Below, piece after piece: positions 30,720 through 40,385 of a DNA stretch of 64,000 nucleotides. The notes below the pieces were generated by a model. The model made no database searches, was not told where the DNA came from, and was given only the letters and a program-made list of their open reading frames with translations. Each line of letters opens with the position of its first letter. Within the stretch, counting starts at the first letter, position 1. Both the position numbers and the translations under genes were made by a program. The DNA comes from Strigamia acuminata (lineage: Eukaryota; Arthropoda; Chilopoda; Geophilomorpha; Linotaeniidae). The stretch spans positions 64,737,369 through 64,801,368 of the forward strand of contig OX442314.1 of assembly GCA_949358305.1 (NCBI GenBank). Reading direction: 5' to 3'.

Positions 30720-31255
30720 TGTAGCAGAGGAGTGCGCGGAACCGGTATTTAACCGGTGGGAAGCGTGCGTATGGTGTCGTGCTTCACGCACGAACGTCTG
30801 CAAAACGTATCGATTCGATACGTATGAGGCGCGCGGAAAATACCGCTTATATTCGCCTAAAAGCACTGAATGTGCTTGCCAATAATGAACGAGGTTTAAA
30901 CTAAATATACACTTTAATAAAAACATAATACATTACGAATTAATGTCCTAAAACAGTTGAAAAGCAGGTGAGCTACACACGCCCGTGTGTAGCGCCATGT
31001 TGGATTGGGAAGGGGATGTCAAGCGGCACCTGGTGCCGATTATTGACATGAATACAAGACAAATCATTATATAAAAGAACAAATCATCTGGGAATATGAA
31101 CATCATATGGAATTACATATGTGACAGCGTTAAATTAAACGCAATAACTGAAAACAATCAAGTAATAACTGATATGCACCGAATATCTAAACGTAATGGG
31201 AAATCAAGAAGAAATAAAATATATTCATCGATAATATTTGGTCTTTAGACCAACA
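30720..31255 (-). repeat. copia C 3' LTR
   Basis: 536 bp; matches 36462-36997. Confidence 0.95.
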
Positions 31256-31477
31256 AATCCCCTCTTCGATGGAAATATTTGTCAGGGGATGAGACAAACG
31301 GGTACTGGAATTACAGCATATAATCATTTGAAAATTGAAAAAAACAATAAAGTTTCGAATCACCGAGTCGGGTACTATTATTGAAGAACTCTTCTCTAAG
31401 GAAGCCCGAAAATTCCCTCTAATACTCGATGATCCTCGAAGTCGGGTGAAAACAAATCAAGAATGTCACGGTGAAGT

Positions 31478-34400
31478 TTATACTCGGAAGATCTTCGAAG
31501 TCAGCGATCGCAAACGTTCTGACGATAACCATTTGGTGAAAATGTCTGCGATGTTGACCTCGCTGGCAACTTTTCGAAGATCGAAGACTCCTGTCGTGAA
31601 CCACTCCCTGAGCCAATGATACTTAACGCGAATGTGTTTTGTTTTCGCGTTCTCGATGTCATTAGACGTGAACTGGATAGAGGCCAGGGCGTCGGAATAC
31701 ACGATGGGTCGAGATAAACGATTGAGAGTCGGGAATTCGGCGTACACGTTGTCGAGCCAGAAAAGCTCCTTTACGCACTCAACCAGGGCGATGAATTCGG
31801 CTTCCATGGTTGAGCACGCTACGGTCGACTGTTTACGACAGGACCAGCCGATAGGGACATTTCCAACGTATACGATATATCCTCCGAAACTCAATGATGT
31901 TTCCGGGTCGCTTGCCCACGACGCGTCGGTGAATGCCAACAGTTGACTTGAAGAGCAACCAGATAATTCAATGCAAAGATCTGCAGTATTCGCTACGTAC
32001 TGCAAAACCTGTAACAAGGCGCGGATGTGGGTTCGGTTGTAGCATGTGTTGAACTGTGCTAATGCTATGACGGAGTATAAGATGTCGGGACGAGTTCTCG
32101 ATGCCAAAAACAGTAGTGACCCGATTAATGATCGATAGGGAAAATCTTCAAGATTTTCGGTGGACCCTCTGACGAGTGTCGTTCCTGGGGTCACTGGCAC
32201 CTTGACTAGGTTATTCGTTGATGTCCCGAACTTCTTAACCATTTTGGCGATGTATGCACGTTGGGTTATGAACGTGCGCCCGGCGTCACGGATGAATTCG
32301 ACGCCTAGGAGTTTGGTGATCGGGCCGAGGTTCACGATGTCGAATTTCGAGCTGATTAGTCGAATCAGTTGAGTGAAAACATTGTCGGATGCGTAAAATA
32401 TAACAATATCATCCACGTAAACCAGCATAACAGCTGTGTCTCCAAAAACGTATACACAGTTGCATGCCGGCATTCTTCGAAATCCGAGGGCCCGTAATGT
32501 TTCGTCGAGTTTCTCGAACCATTGTCTTCCCGATTGGTGGAGGCCGTAAAGTGACTTGAGGAGCAGCCACACGTTGTTTGGATCGGAGCATGTGGCACCC
32601 GCGGGGATTCGCATGTAGACTTTGTGCTTTAATTCCCCGTATAGGTACGCACCTTTCACGTCGAGGTGGGCGTCCTTCCAACCACGTAATACGACGAGAA
32701 GACAGAAAAACAGACGAATCAATATGAAGTTCACGACTGGGCTAAACACCTCATCAAAATCGACTCCGAGGGTTTGATAAAAACCTTGCGCTACTAAGCG
32801 TGCTCGGTATCGAGTGACGGTTCCGGCTGCATCGGTTTTGAGTTTAAAAATCCACTTGCAGCCGAGAATAGTGGTGTCGGGTGGTCGGGGAACTTCTTCA
32901 TAGATCTCTCGCTCTTTGAACATATCGAGCTCCTCCCCAATTGCTTCACGCCATTTCGGAGCATCAGTGAATTTCGGTATTTCGGCGAATGAAGCCGGTT
33001 CGGTTCGGCACAGATGAGCCGCGTGACGAACGCCCGGAAGTGTTGGGTTCCAAATTCTGAATCCACGGGTCCCTGTGGCGTAGCCGACTAAATACCCCTC
33101 CCAGGCCCGGGGATCCAGCTTCTTCCGGCCTGGTGCGGTGTAGTGCACCCAGCACTTTGAGCCGACTTTGCGGAGGTGTCGTAACGATAGGGCTCTCTGT
33201 CGCCAAAGGATGTATGGGACCTGATTATTAAGTCGAGAATGAGGGCACCGGTTCTTGATGTATCCGAACGTAACTGCGAGCTCGGCCCAGAGCGCATCCG
33301 GAAGTTTGGTTTCCGAAATGATCGCGCGGACGTTGTCGAGCATTGTCCTGTTTATGCGCTCGGCCGTGCCATTCATCTGTGGCGATGACGGGTTCGTCCG
33401 TTGCCCTTGAATGCCTTTATCCTGAAGATATCGGAGAAATTCGTTTGACATGAACTCTCCGCCTCGATCCGTCCGAATCGCTTTTACTCGAGAGTCTTGA
33501 ATTCTTTCCACTCGAGCAACAAAGTCCTTGAAGGTTGCGAAAACTTGTGATTTCTGCGCTAGCGGTATAATCCAGCAATAGCGTGTCGCGTCGTCGATGA
33601 CAGTAAGGACGAAACGCGCTCCTCCAAACGATGGGATAGGGGCGGGCCCCCAAATATCCATGTGGAGGAGGTCCAAAGGCTTCGTTGTCGAGGGGTTCGG
33701 ATCGGGCTTGTGAGAGGCTCTAATCGATTTGGCGATCCGACAATCGTTGCAGGCCAATTCCCTGTTGACTTCCCCTGGTTGCATTCCGTAGACTTGGTCG
33801 TTTGCGGCCAACAACTTCATTCCCTTGGTGTGAAGGTGGCCGAGTCGGCTGTGCCATAAGCCGGTGGCGTCCTTGACGGAAGCTGGATTGGCAATGACCT
33901 TCTTTTTCGATTGAGACGGATTGCCGAGGGGAGGAAAGGAATTTGCGTTCTGAATCGCGGTTGGATTTGCCGTTGGGATTGACTGCAAGGCACCCGCATA
34001 GGATGGAGGAGTGGTCAGGTTATTATGGATTTGCGTGGGAATAGGAGGAGGAATCGGATTGGTTTGAGGAGCTTGTTGTATGGAAATTTGATTTACAGGT
34101 TCAATAGCTGGCATCTCAATCCGAAAATCCGTAATCTCTCTCTGCTTGGCTCCTTTTCCTGGCTTCAGCTTTGGAATGTTCGGAAAATCCTGCTCAGTGG
34201 TAACATATGTCTGTGTAGGAGGCACAGAATGCTGAGTCGTTGCGGAAATCGTCGTCGCAAACGTCGGAGTCGAACACAAACCGTCCACATAATAAAGACC
34301 ACCTCTCTCCTTTGCACGGATGAGAGGGCTGCGAATGTCCGATTGGTAAACATGAATCTCACTGTTGAAAATGTGGATATGATGACGAGCTTTATCGATC

Positions 34401-35572
34401 TTGGACACGGAGATCAGGTTCGCCTCGAAATTCGGCGCATATAAGACATTGGTCAAATTAACGGTGCATTGCGTCTTGTCAATCGCTAGGAGAAGTCGAA
34501 CCGTTCCTTTGCCCGTTACTTGGGACTTGCCCTGTCCTAACTCGATGTCGAAAGGAATTACATCGGTGAACTCGGTGAAACCAGCTCGCACGTGAGAAAC
34601 GTGGTCTGTGGCGCCGCAATCCAGTATCCATTCGTTGGATTGCATGAAATGGGCTACTGGACGCTGAACAACCTGCGGCGCGTTGACAAAGAATGTCCCC
34701 TCTCGATGTGGAAGAGAATTTTCACGGGGTCGCAAATTGTTGACCTTTGCGGCAGCATTCTTGTTACGCCTGCGACTCTTGCTGCGAGAATTACGTTGCA
34801 GCGTGACCGTGGGTTGATTCTGATTTTGTCGAGGTGGACGTGGACATCTATTTGCATAATGTCCAAATTGATCACAATTAAAGCATTTCACGGTCGATAA
34901 ATCACGTGGACCAGATTTATTACGCGGTCGAAACTGTCCTTTAGAAGCATGAGCTGACGATTGAGATGATCCGAGCAGCCCAGTTGATTTAAGACGCATG
35001 TGTTCGGATATCAGTTGCTCGGCAACATCCTTTGGCGTAAACTTTGGGTCTGGCCAATGGTAGATCGCGAAGGTTGCCTGCGCGTATTCAGGCGGCAAGC
35101 ACTTCAAGTATTGATACGCGTGATGAATTGGGCTAATGATTTCATTTACATCCCTTAATTGTCGCACGTAATTGTCCACGCGGGCAATAAAGTCCGGCAT
35201 GTCCTCGTTGGGTTGAAGCTGCAGATTTAAGAAGTCCCAGCGCATGGCCGCTTGTCGGGCCCTGGAACTTGGCGCGTAGATCTTAGCGAGCGTCTCCCAC
35301 GCCTCCTTTGGCGTGTTGCAAGTCTCAAGAACTGTGCGCTTGCTGGGGCTCACGTGGATGTAAATGTGCCCTAGTGCTTTGTCCTTTTTTATCATGTAAC
35401 GGTCGAGTTCTTTGGCCGTCAGAGTTGCAATGTGTTCCGCTTCTTTATCCTCCGTCACGTGTCTCCAGAGTCCTTCTGATTTTAGCAGGAACTGCATTGC
35501 CATTCGCCAGTCCTCATAATTTCCGGTGCCAAGGACCGGAATCAAAGCGCTTGAAGCTGCTGCTTTCTGCAT
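31478..35572 (-). CDS. gag-pol: copia C gag-pol polyprotein
   Basis: A single frame of 1364 residues from the ATG at 35572 (an in-frame ATG at 35608 lies upstream). In order: copia gag; a CCHC knuckle (CFNCDQFGHYANRC) near residue 230; the protease motif WILDCGATDHV near residue 318, with Cys where Thr is usual (D-C-G-A); the integrase zinc region WHSRLGHLH; HMDIWGP; the core with RTDRGGEF and the final acidic residue in a MNGTAERINR context; reverse transcriptase from GCKWIFKLKTD with YVDDIV; and RNase H with MEAEFIALVEC and ADIFTKWLSSERL near the end. The stretch between the integrase C-terminus (RIWNP) and the RT start is only about 50 residues, against roughly 300 in copia A, so an in-frame deletion is likely. 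Confidence 0.95.
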   Translation of the reverse strand: MQKAAASSALIPVLGTGNYEDWRMAMQFLLKSEGLWRHVTEDKEAEHIATLTAKELDRYMIKKDKALGHIYIHVSPSKRTVLETCNTPKEAWETLAKIYAPSSRARQAAMRWDFLNLQLQPNEDMPDFIARVDNYVRQLRDVNEIISPIHHAYQYLKCLPPEYAQATFAIYHWPDPKFTPKDVAEQLISEHMRLKSTGLLGSSQSSAHASKGQFRPRNKSGPRDLSTVKCFNCDQFGHYANRCPRPPRQNQNQPTVTLQRNSRSKSRRRNKNAAAKVNNLRPRENSLPHREGTFFVNAPQVVQRPVAHFMQSNEWILDCGATDHVSHVRAGFTEFTDVIPFDIELGQGKSQVTGKGTVRLLLAIDKTQCTVNLTNVLYAPNFEANLISVSKIDKARHHIHIFNSEIHVYQSDIRSPLIRAKERGGLYYVDGLCSTPTFATTISATTQHSVPPTQTYVTTEQDFPNIPKLKPGKGAKQREITDFRIEMPAIEPVNQISIQQAPQTNPIPPPIPTQIHNNLTTPPSYAGALQSIPTANPTAIQNANSFPPLGNPSQSKKKVIANPASVKDATGLWHSRLGHLHTKGMKLLAANDQVYGMQPGEVNRELACNDCRIAKSIRASHKPDPNPSTTKPLDLLHMDIWGPAPIPSFGGARFVLTVIDDATRYCWIIPLAQKSQVFATFKDFVARVERIQDSRVKAIRTDRGGEFMSNEFLRYLQDKGIQGQRTNPSSPQMNGTAERINRTMLDNVRAIISETKLPDALWAELAVTFGYIKNRCPHSRLNNQVPYILWRQRALSLRHLRKVGSKCWVHYTAPGRKKLDPRAWEGYLVGYATGTRGFRIWNPTLPGVRHAAHLCRTEPASFAEIPKFTDAPKWREAIGEELDMFKEREIYEEVPRPPDTTILGCKWIFKLKTDAAGTVTRYRARLVAQGFYQTLGVDFDEVFSPVVNFILIRLFFCLLVVLRGWKDAHLDVKGAYLYGELKHKVYMRIPAGATCSDPNNVWLLLKSLYGLHQSGRQWFEKLDETLRALGFRRMPACNCVYVFGDTAVMLVYVDDIVIFYASDNVFTQLIRLISSKFDIVNLGPITKLLGVEFIRDAGRTFITQRAYIAKMVKKFGTSTNNLVKVPVTPGTTLVRGSTENLEDFPYRSLIGSLLFLASRTRPDILYSVIALAQFNTCYNRTHIRALLQVLQYVANTADLCIELSGCSSSQLLAFTDASWASDPETSLSFGGYIVYVGNVPIGWSCRKQSTVACSTMEAEFIALVECVKELFWLDNVYAEFPTLNRLSRPIVYSDALASIQFTSNDIENAKTKHIRVKYHWLREWFTTGVFDLRKVASEVNIADIFTKWLSSERLRSLTSKIFRV

Positions 35573-36444
35573 CTCGAAGCTGAGAACGAAACACGACGCG
35601 AAAAACACAAAGGCTCAGAGAGTGGCACTGCTTAATGGCACTAAATCGGAGCACAAGATCGTCGCACTTCACTAGCACTTGCTGTTCGAGGCGGAAAGAC
35701 CAGAATTGGGAGGCAATGCTACAATTGCCTGATAACCCGTGACAAGTGTCCCCCTGACGTCCTTTACGACCACCTAGGGTCACGGGAGTGTCAGGTGGCG
35801 CAGGGCTCAGCCTTGCCACGGAATACAATGACGCGGTGCTCGGAATCGAGCGTAGGGCGACAAGGATTCTAAATGACCCACCAAAATCCCCTCTTAATAT
35901 TAACAAAGGTAATTGCGAAATTAGGAGAAATAGATGAATCAACTGCGGTTGCAGTCCTCGTGCAAATGAAGGCACGGCGCGGTTTTTCTCGAAAAAACCG
36001 GAGAAAAAGCGCAATTTGGATTCGAAAATCCAAATTCTTCTCATAAAATGAGGCTCTTCGCAAGAAAAGTGCAAAATCGACGTAAATAAATCAAGATCGG
36101 CGATACTGTGCATACACCGGGGTATGACACAGCGAGAATCGTCTCGTTTCTCGGTGAAAATAATTATTCCGACGTTGTCGAATCGCAAATTGTCGAAAAA
36201 CTGAAAATAAAAAGAAAATTCGACACGAAATTCGCGAACCCGCGGAATTCCGACCGAAATTAAGCGTAGAATCGAATGGGAAACAGCACGGGCTTCTACG
36301 GAACGTCGATAGGACGTCGGCGACGTTCTCGAGACGAAAATCGGGTCAAAATGGCGGCCGAAAACCTGAAAATATAAATTTTCGTGCAAAATCGCGATTT
36401 TCGCGGAAATTGCGCCGAAAATTGGGCGAAAAATTAGCAAACAA
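35573..36444 (-). other. copia C leader with a long sense ORF overlapping gag
   Basis: A 384-codon sense frame starts at 36668 inside the 5' LTR and stops at 35514, overlapping the first about 60 nt of gag in another frame. No domain is recognised; the composition is rich in Phe, Arg and Ser. Confidence 0.55.
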
Positions 36445-36460
36445 CCATCCTCTGCTACCA
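36445..36460 (-). promoter_or_regulatory. copia C primer-binding site (initiator tRNA-Met 3' end)
   Basis: TGGTAGCAGAGGATGG on the minus strand, one base after the 5' LTR. It is 16 nt long and the best match of the three tRNA 3'-end sites here. Confidence 0.85.
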
Positions 36461-36461
36461 A

Positions 36462-36997
36462 TGTAGCAGAGGAGTGCGCGGAACCGGTATTTAACCGGTG
36501 GGAAGCGTGCGTATGGTGTCGTGCTTCACGCACGAACGTCTGCAAAACGTATCGATTCGATACGTATGAGGCGCGCGGAAAATACCGCTTATATTCGCCT
36601 AAAAGCACTGAATGTGCTTGCCAATAATGAACGAGGTTTAAACTAAATATACACTTTAATAAAAACATAATACATTACGAATTAATGTCCTAAAACAGTT
36701 GAAAAGCAGGTGAGCTACACACGCCCGTGTGTAGCGCCATGTTGGATTGGGAAGGGGATGTCAAGCGGCACCTGGTGCCGATTATTGACATGAATACAAG
36801 ACAAATCATTATATAAAAGAACAAATCATCTGGGAATATGAACATCATATGGAATTACATATGTGACAGCGTTAAATTAAACGCAATAACTGAAAACAAT
36901 CAAGTAATAACTGATATGCACCGAATATCTAAACGTAATGGGAAATCAAGAAGAAATAAAATATATTCATCGATAATATTTGGTCTTTAGACCAACA
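36462..36997 (-). repeat. copia C 5' LTR
   Basis: 536 bp; matches 30720-31255. Confidence 0.95.
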
Positions 36998-37002
36998 GTT
37001 TG

Positions 37003-37411
37003 TCCATCTCCCGACCTGGAAGGAGAGAAAAATAGAACGCCAATTCGGTCTCAGTCCTGCCAACGGGACCCGACAGTCAGTGGCTAAAAAGCACACCAGA
37101 CAACAGGTGATACACGAAATCAACGACAGGTGTCCCAAACTTTTCACACAATCATGATTGTTCCACAAAGCCGAACCGAACACGACAAATAATTTAACAA
37201 ACAAACAGTAATAACAACGATGTTAAACCACTTGTTTGATGATGAAATTGTACGACAACTACTATTTATTTATTTAATTAAAACATAACAACACACGAAA
37301 GAAGAAATAAAGAAAAAGAAAAAAATAAAATAAAATTAAATAAAATAAAATAAAATAAAATAAAATAAAATAAAATAAAATAAAATAAAATAAAAAATTC
37401 GAATGATCTGT
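37003..37411. repeat. intergenic with AAATA-type pentanucleotide repeat
   Basis: No gene seen. Tandem AAATA units occupy about 37318-37396, just downstream of the next gene's stop (minus strand). Confidence 0.8.
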
Positions 37412-38540
37412 CTAGTCGACATTGTCATCGTCATCATCTTCACCATCGTCACTATCACCATCGTCACTATCACCATCGTCACTATCAACATCGTCACCGT
37501 CGTCGTCATCATCAATTACCCTCTGAAAAGAAAGAAAAAATAAGAGAAACAATCAAAAAAGGTGGATGCGCACCAAACATGTTTACCGGTTGGCAGACCC
37601 GTTGCTGAAACTTGTACAGCGATTCGACAGACTTGATCGAAGTCAACGCCATCAAATCGACACACTGAAAATTATCAAACAAAAATGAATGTACATGAAA
37701 GGTCGAAAAGTGGTCGCGCGCGTCATCGTGCGTTTTATTCTTACCTTGCCAGACAATTTCTTTAACACGGATTCGACCGTGTCCGCCGCAATAGACGATA
37801 AAAGAATGCCACCATCGCGCGTTTTCTCGTCGACCGGTTCGACATCATCCCGCTCCCGCTGCTCCCGTTCCCCTGATCTCGCCTCCGCCACCTCCACTTC
37901 ACCCATAGCCACTTCAACTTCCGCTTCCACTCCATCCACGTCCACCTCTCTATCCTCCTCAGTTATCTCCACCTCCACTTCCATATCATACACATCTGTA
38001 TCGACCCAGTCCAGGTCGCTTTCCATCCGCTTCAACTTCTTCTCCATTGATCTCAACCGACCTATCATCTCCTTCCTGCCACGCCACCTCCAACCCATGT
38101 ACTCTTCGATCCTCTCAATTCGTTTGGTTGTCCCCGTGAATCTCTTTGCTAGAGTCCACGCGATCTGCCTGGCTTTTTTCACCGCCCCCGCCACCGTCTT
38201 TTTCTCGCGCTGCGGCGGTGGCAGCAGTGGCGACGCCTCTCCTCGACACGACTTGAAAGAGAGAAAAAAGACAAACGGATAAAAAAAAAAAAAAAAAAAA
38301 AAAACGGATGAACAAATAAATAGATTGATGACAAATAAAGCAAACGAACGAATCAGTACCTCGTTAACTTGCGCCGGGTCTTCCATCTCCCCATCACCCA
38401 CTAAACAAGCGCGTTTAGATGGAATAGGATCCATTTTTGACGGCGTGTCGGTCAATGGCACAGCGGACGACAAATTCGATGTAGTCGTCGTTTCCTCTTC
38501 CCCATCCCCTCCAATCTCTCTGTTTTTCTCCGTAGCAACC

Positions 38541-38575
<35 letters not shown>

Positions 38576-38722
38576 GAGGAAGATGGAGGTTATATAAATG
38601 AATAAAACCTGAACAAAGGAAAACGAATGGGACGTAAACTCAGTTTCGATCTCTGTTAACGACGGACGAAACGTCCAATGGACGTTAGTCACACGCATCA
38701 CCTCGCTCACTCGCTCACTCAT
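37412..38722 (-). CDS. acidic/coiled-coil hypothetical protein, five exons
   Basis: Not recognised. Exons (minus) are 38722-38609, 38539-38360, 38251-37745, 37664-37587 and 37522-37412, all in phase 0; 990 nt give 329 residues. Donors include GTACTG, GTAAGA and GTAAAC. One acceptor ends AAG. Exon 2 carries an acidic Thr/Ser stretch and a basic SKR patch. Exon 3 begins Pro-rich then basic (KKARQIAWTLAKRF), runs into a coiled coil with RIERIEEY and SMEKKLKRMESDL, then a Glu/Val/Asp-rich acidic region. Exon 5 is almost wholly Asp with a repeated SDDGD unit. Exon 1 is the weakest; an ATG in exon 2 (MDPIPSK) is an alternative start. Introns 1 and 2 are multiples of three without stops. The layout resembles the gene at 3207-3768. 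Function unknown; nuclear location inferred from basic and acidic tracts. Confidence 0.6.
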
Positions 38723-39115
38723 TCACTCATTCGCTCACTCACTCACTCGGGACTGTACGTTTGACAAAAATTCGTGATAAAAATTACCCCAATTACATTA
38801 AAATCTTCTATCAATTGTGGTACTAAGGCGTCCATGATGTCGGGTGGTTAGTTCTGCATCCAGGAGACATAGACAAGACCAATCACGACTCTGCTCATTG
38901 TTGGCCAGTCAAATCGCTTCGTACGATGGCGCCAAATTCGATTGTTGGACTGCTTTCTATCGTGTTTTAGAGATTTTTGAGAGAAATCTTACGACGAGAA
39001 AACTCTTCTCTTTTTTTTCATGGAAAGACACACGGGTTAACCACCAAAAATATTTATTTATTTACGTGTGTTTTGTAGACGACGCGTCTTCTATCGCGTG
39101 ACACACGCGTGTAAA
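38723..39115. other. intergenic, nothing recognised
   Basis: A CTCA/TCAC-rich simple stretch lies at about 38700-38750; otherwise there are no features. Confidence 0.4.
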
Positions 39116-39780
39116 AGCTAAGTTCACATGTGCGCGTTGACGCGCGCGTTTTGCGCGTTCGACATGTGAATGCAAAACGTTGACCATACGTCGCCGCGCG
39201 CGTCGCCGCGCCGCAAGTGGACGAATTCCCCGAAATCGCGCGAACGCCGAAAGTTGAAAATATTCAACTTTGACGCGCGCGACCACTCGTTGCCACCTTT
39301 GTTTTCCAGTGAAATCATTGATTTTTACATTGAAAACAGTCACATTCTATTGAAATGAATTGTTTTCACGTCAAAACAATACACGAAAAACAATACAAGA
39401 AAAAAAGAGTTCATAAACAAATACAATCGTTTCGACGGTGCGCGTGGAAATTACATGCCGCTCAATGCTCGCCTGCTGCGGCCGGGGAGATTGCAATTTC
39501 CCGTCGAGCAAGCAAACACAAAAACCCACCAAATTTTCAACTTTTCCCATTTTAAAAAACAATTAAATATTCTTTAAATTAATAATCAACAATAAAATAC
39601 CAAAAAAATCAATTCTTAAACAACTTAACAATTTTTGTCTTTGTGCTGCATGGGAACCAAAAAATTGGTTGACGCGAGCTTGTGACATGCGCTGCACAGC
39701 CTCGCGAATCCTAAGTGCGTCCTCAGCCATACGCGTCGGCCTTGACGCGCGCGTTTAGACGCGCACATGTGAACTTAGCT
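39116..39780. mobile_element. MITE with AGCTAAGTTCACATG ends
   Basis: A 665-bp non-coding element. Its terminal inverted repeats are AGCTAAGTTCACATGTGCGC on the left and the same read inward from the right. A TAAA copy flanks each side (39112-39115 and 39781-39784). The interior is rich in CGCGCG words. No transposase; the superfamily is not certain. Confidence 0.65.
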
Positions 39781-39784
39781 TAAA

Positions 39785-40372
39785 GCTGCATTCATATGTC
39801 TAGGCGACCGCGTCAGGGCCGACGCGTATAGTTGTGGATGCCTCTAGGATTCGTGAGGCTGTGCAGCGCGTGTCATAAGCGCGTCTCAATTAATTTTTTT
39901 TATTCTCATGCTGCACGTCGTTTTGAATTAACAATACTCGAAAATAGTCGTTTTAACTTTGAAAATAATTGTTTTAATTTCGAAAATATTCGCTTTCATA
40001 TCAAAGTGTCCATTCTCACGCTATATAATGTTTAATACGTAATTTTATTATAAAAAATTTTCAATGTATAAACTTTATTTCTGTTTTCAGTTTCCTGATA
40101 TGATTAAAGAAAATCCTAAATATTATTTCCAAACATTTATCAAATTCTTTTCAAAAGCAGTTGTGGAGGCGTCTACTACGAACGTGTCATCGTGGGCGTC
40201 AAATTTGAATATTTTTAACTTTCTGCGTTTGCACGAATTTGCAGAATTCGTCCACTGGCATCGTGGCGACGCATGGTCGACATTTTGTATTCATATGTGA
40301 CGCGCACTCTATTTACTCACGTAGAACACACGAATCGCGCGCGTCAACGCGCACATGTAAATTTAGTTTCAC
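39785..40372. mobile_element. second, diverged copy of the same MITE family, inverted
   Basis: Its first about 150 bases (GGCCGACGCGTAT..., GAGGCTGTGCAGCGC) are the inverted counterpart of the right half of the MITE at 39116-39780. Its right end (GCGCACATGTAAATTTAGTT) is a degenerate form of the same terminal repeat. The two elements abut head to head. Confidence 0.55.
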
Positions 40373-40385
40373 TGAATCGCGTACG

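Larger units (their letters stand above)
30720..36997 (-). mobile_element. Ty1/copia retrotransposon C
   Basis: A complete element in minus orientation. Its 536-bp LTRs (36997-36462 as 5' and 31255-30720 as 3') look identical by eye; on the element strand they begin TGTTGGTC and end CTGCTACA. The target duplication GTTTG is at 30715-30719 and 36998-37002. A 16-nt initiator-tRNA-Met primer site lies at 36460-36445, and the purine tract AGAGGGGATT precedes the 3' LTR. It has one uninterrupted polyprotein frame. By structure it is a young and possibly autonomous copy, apart from a very short integrase-RT linker. Confidence 0.95.
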
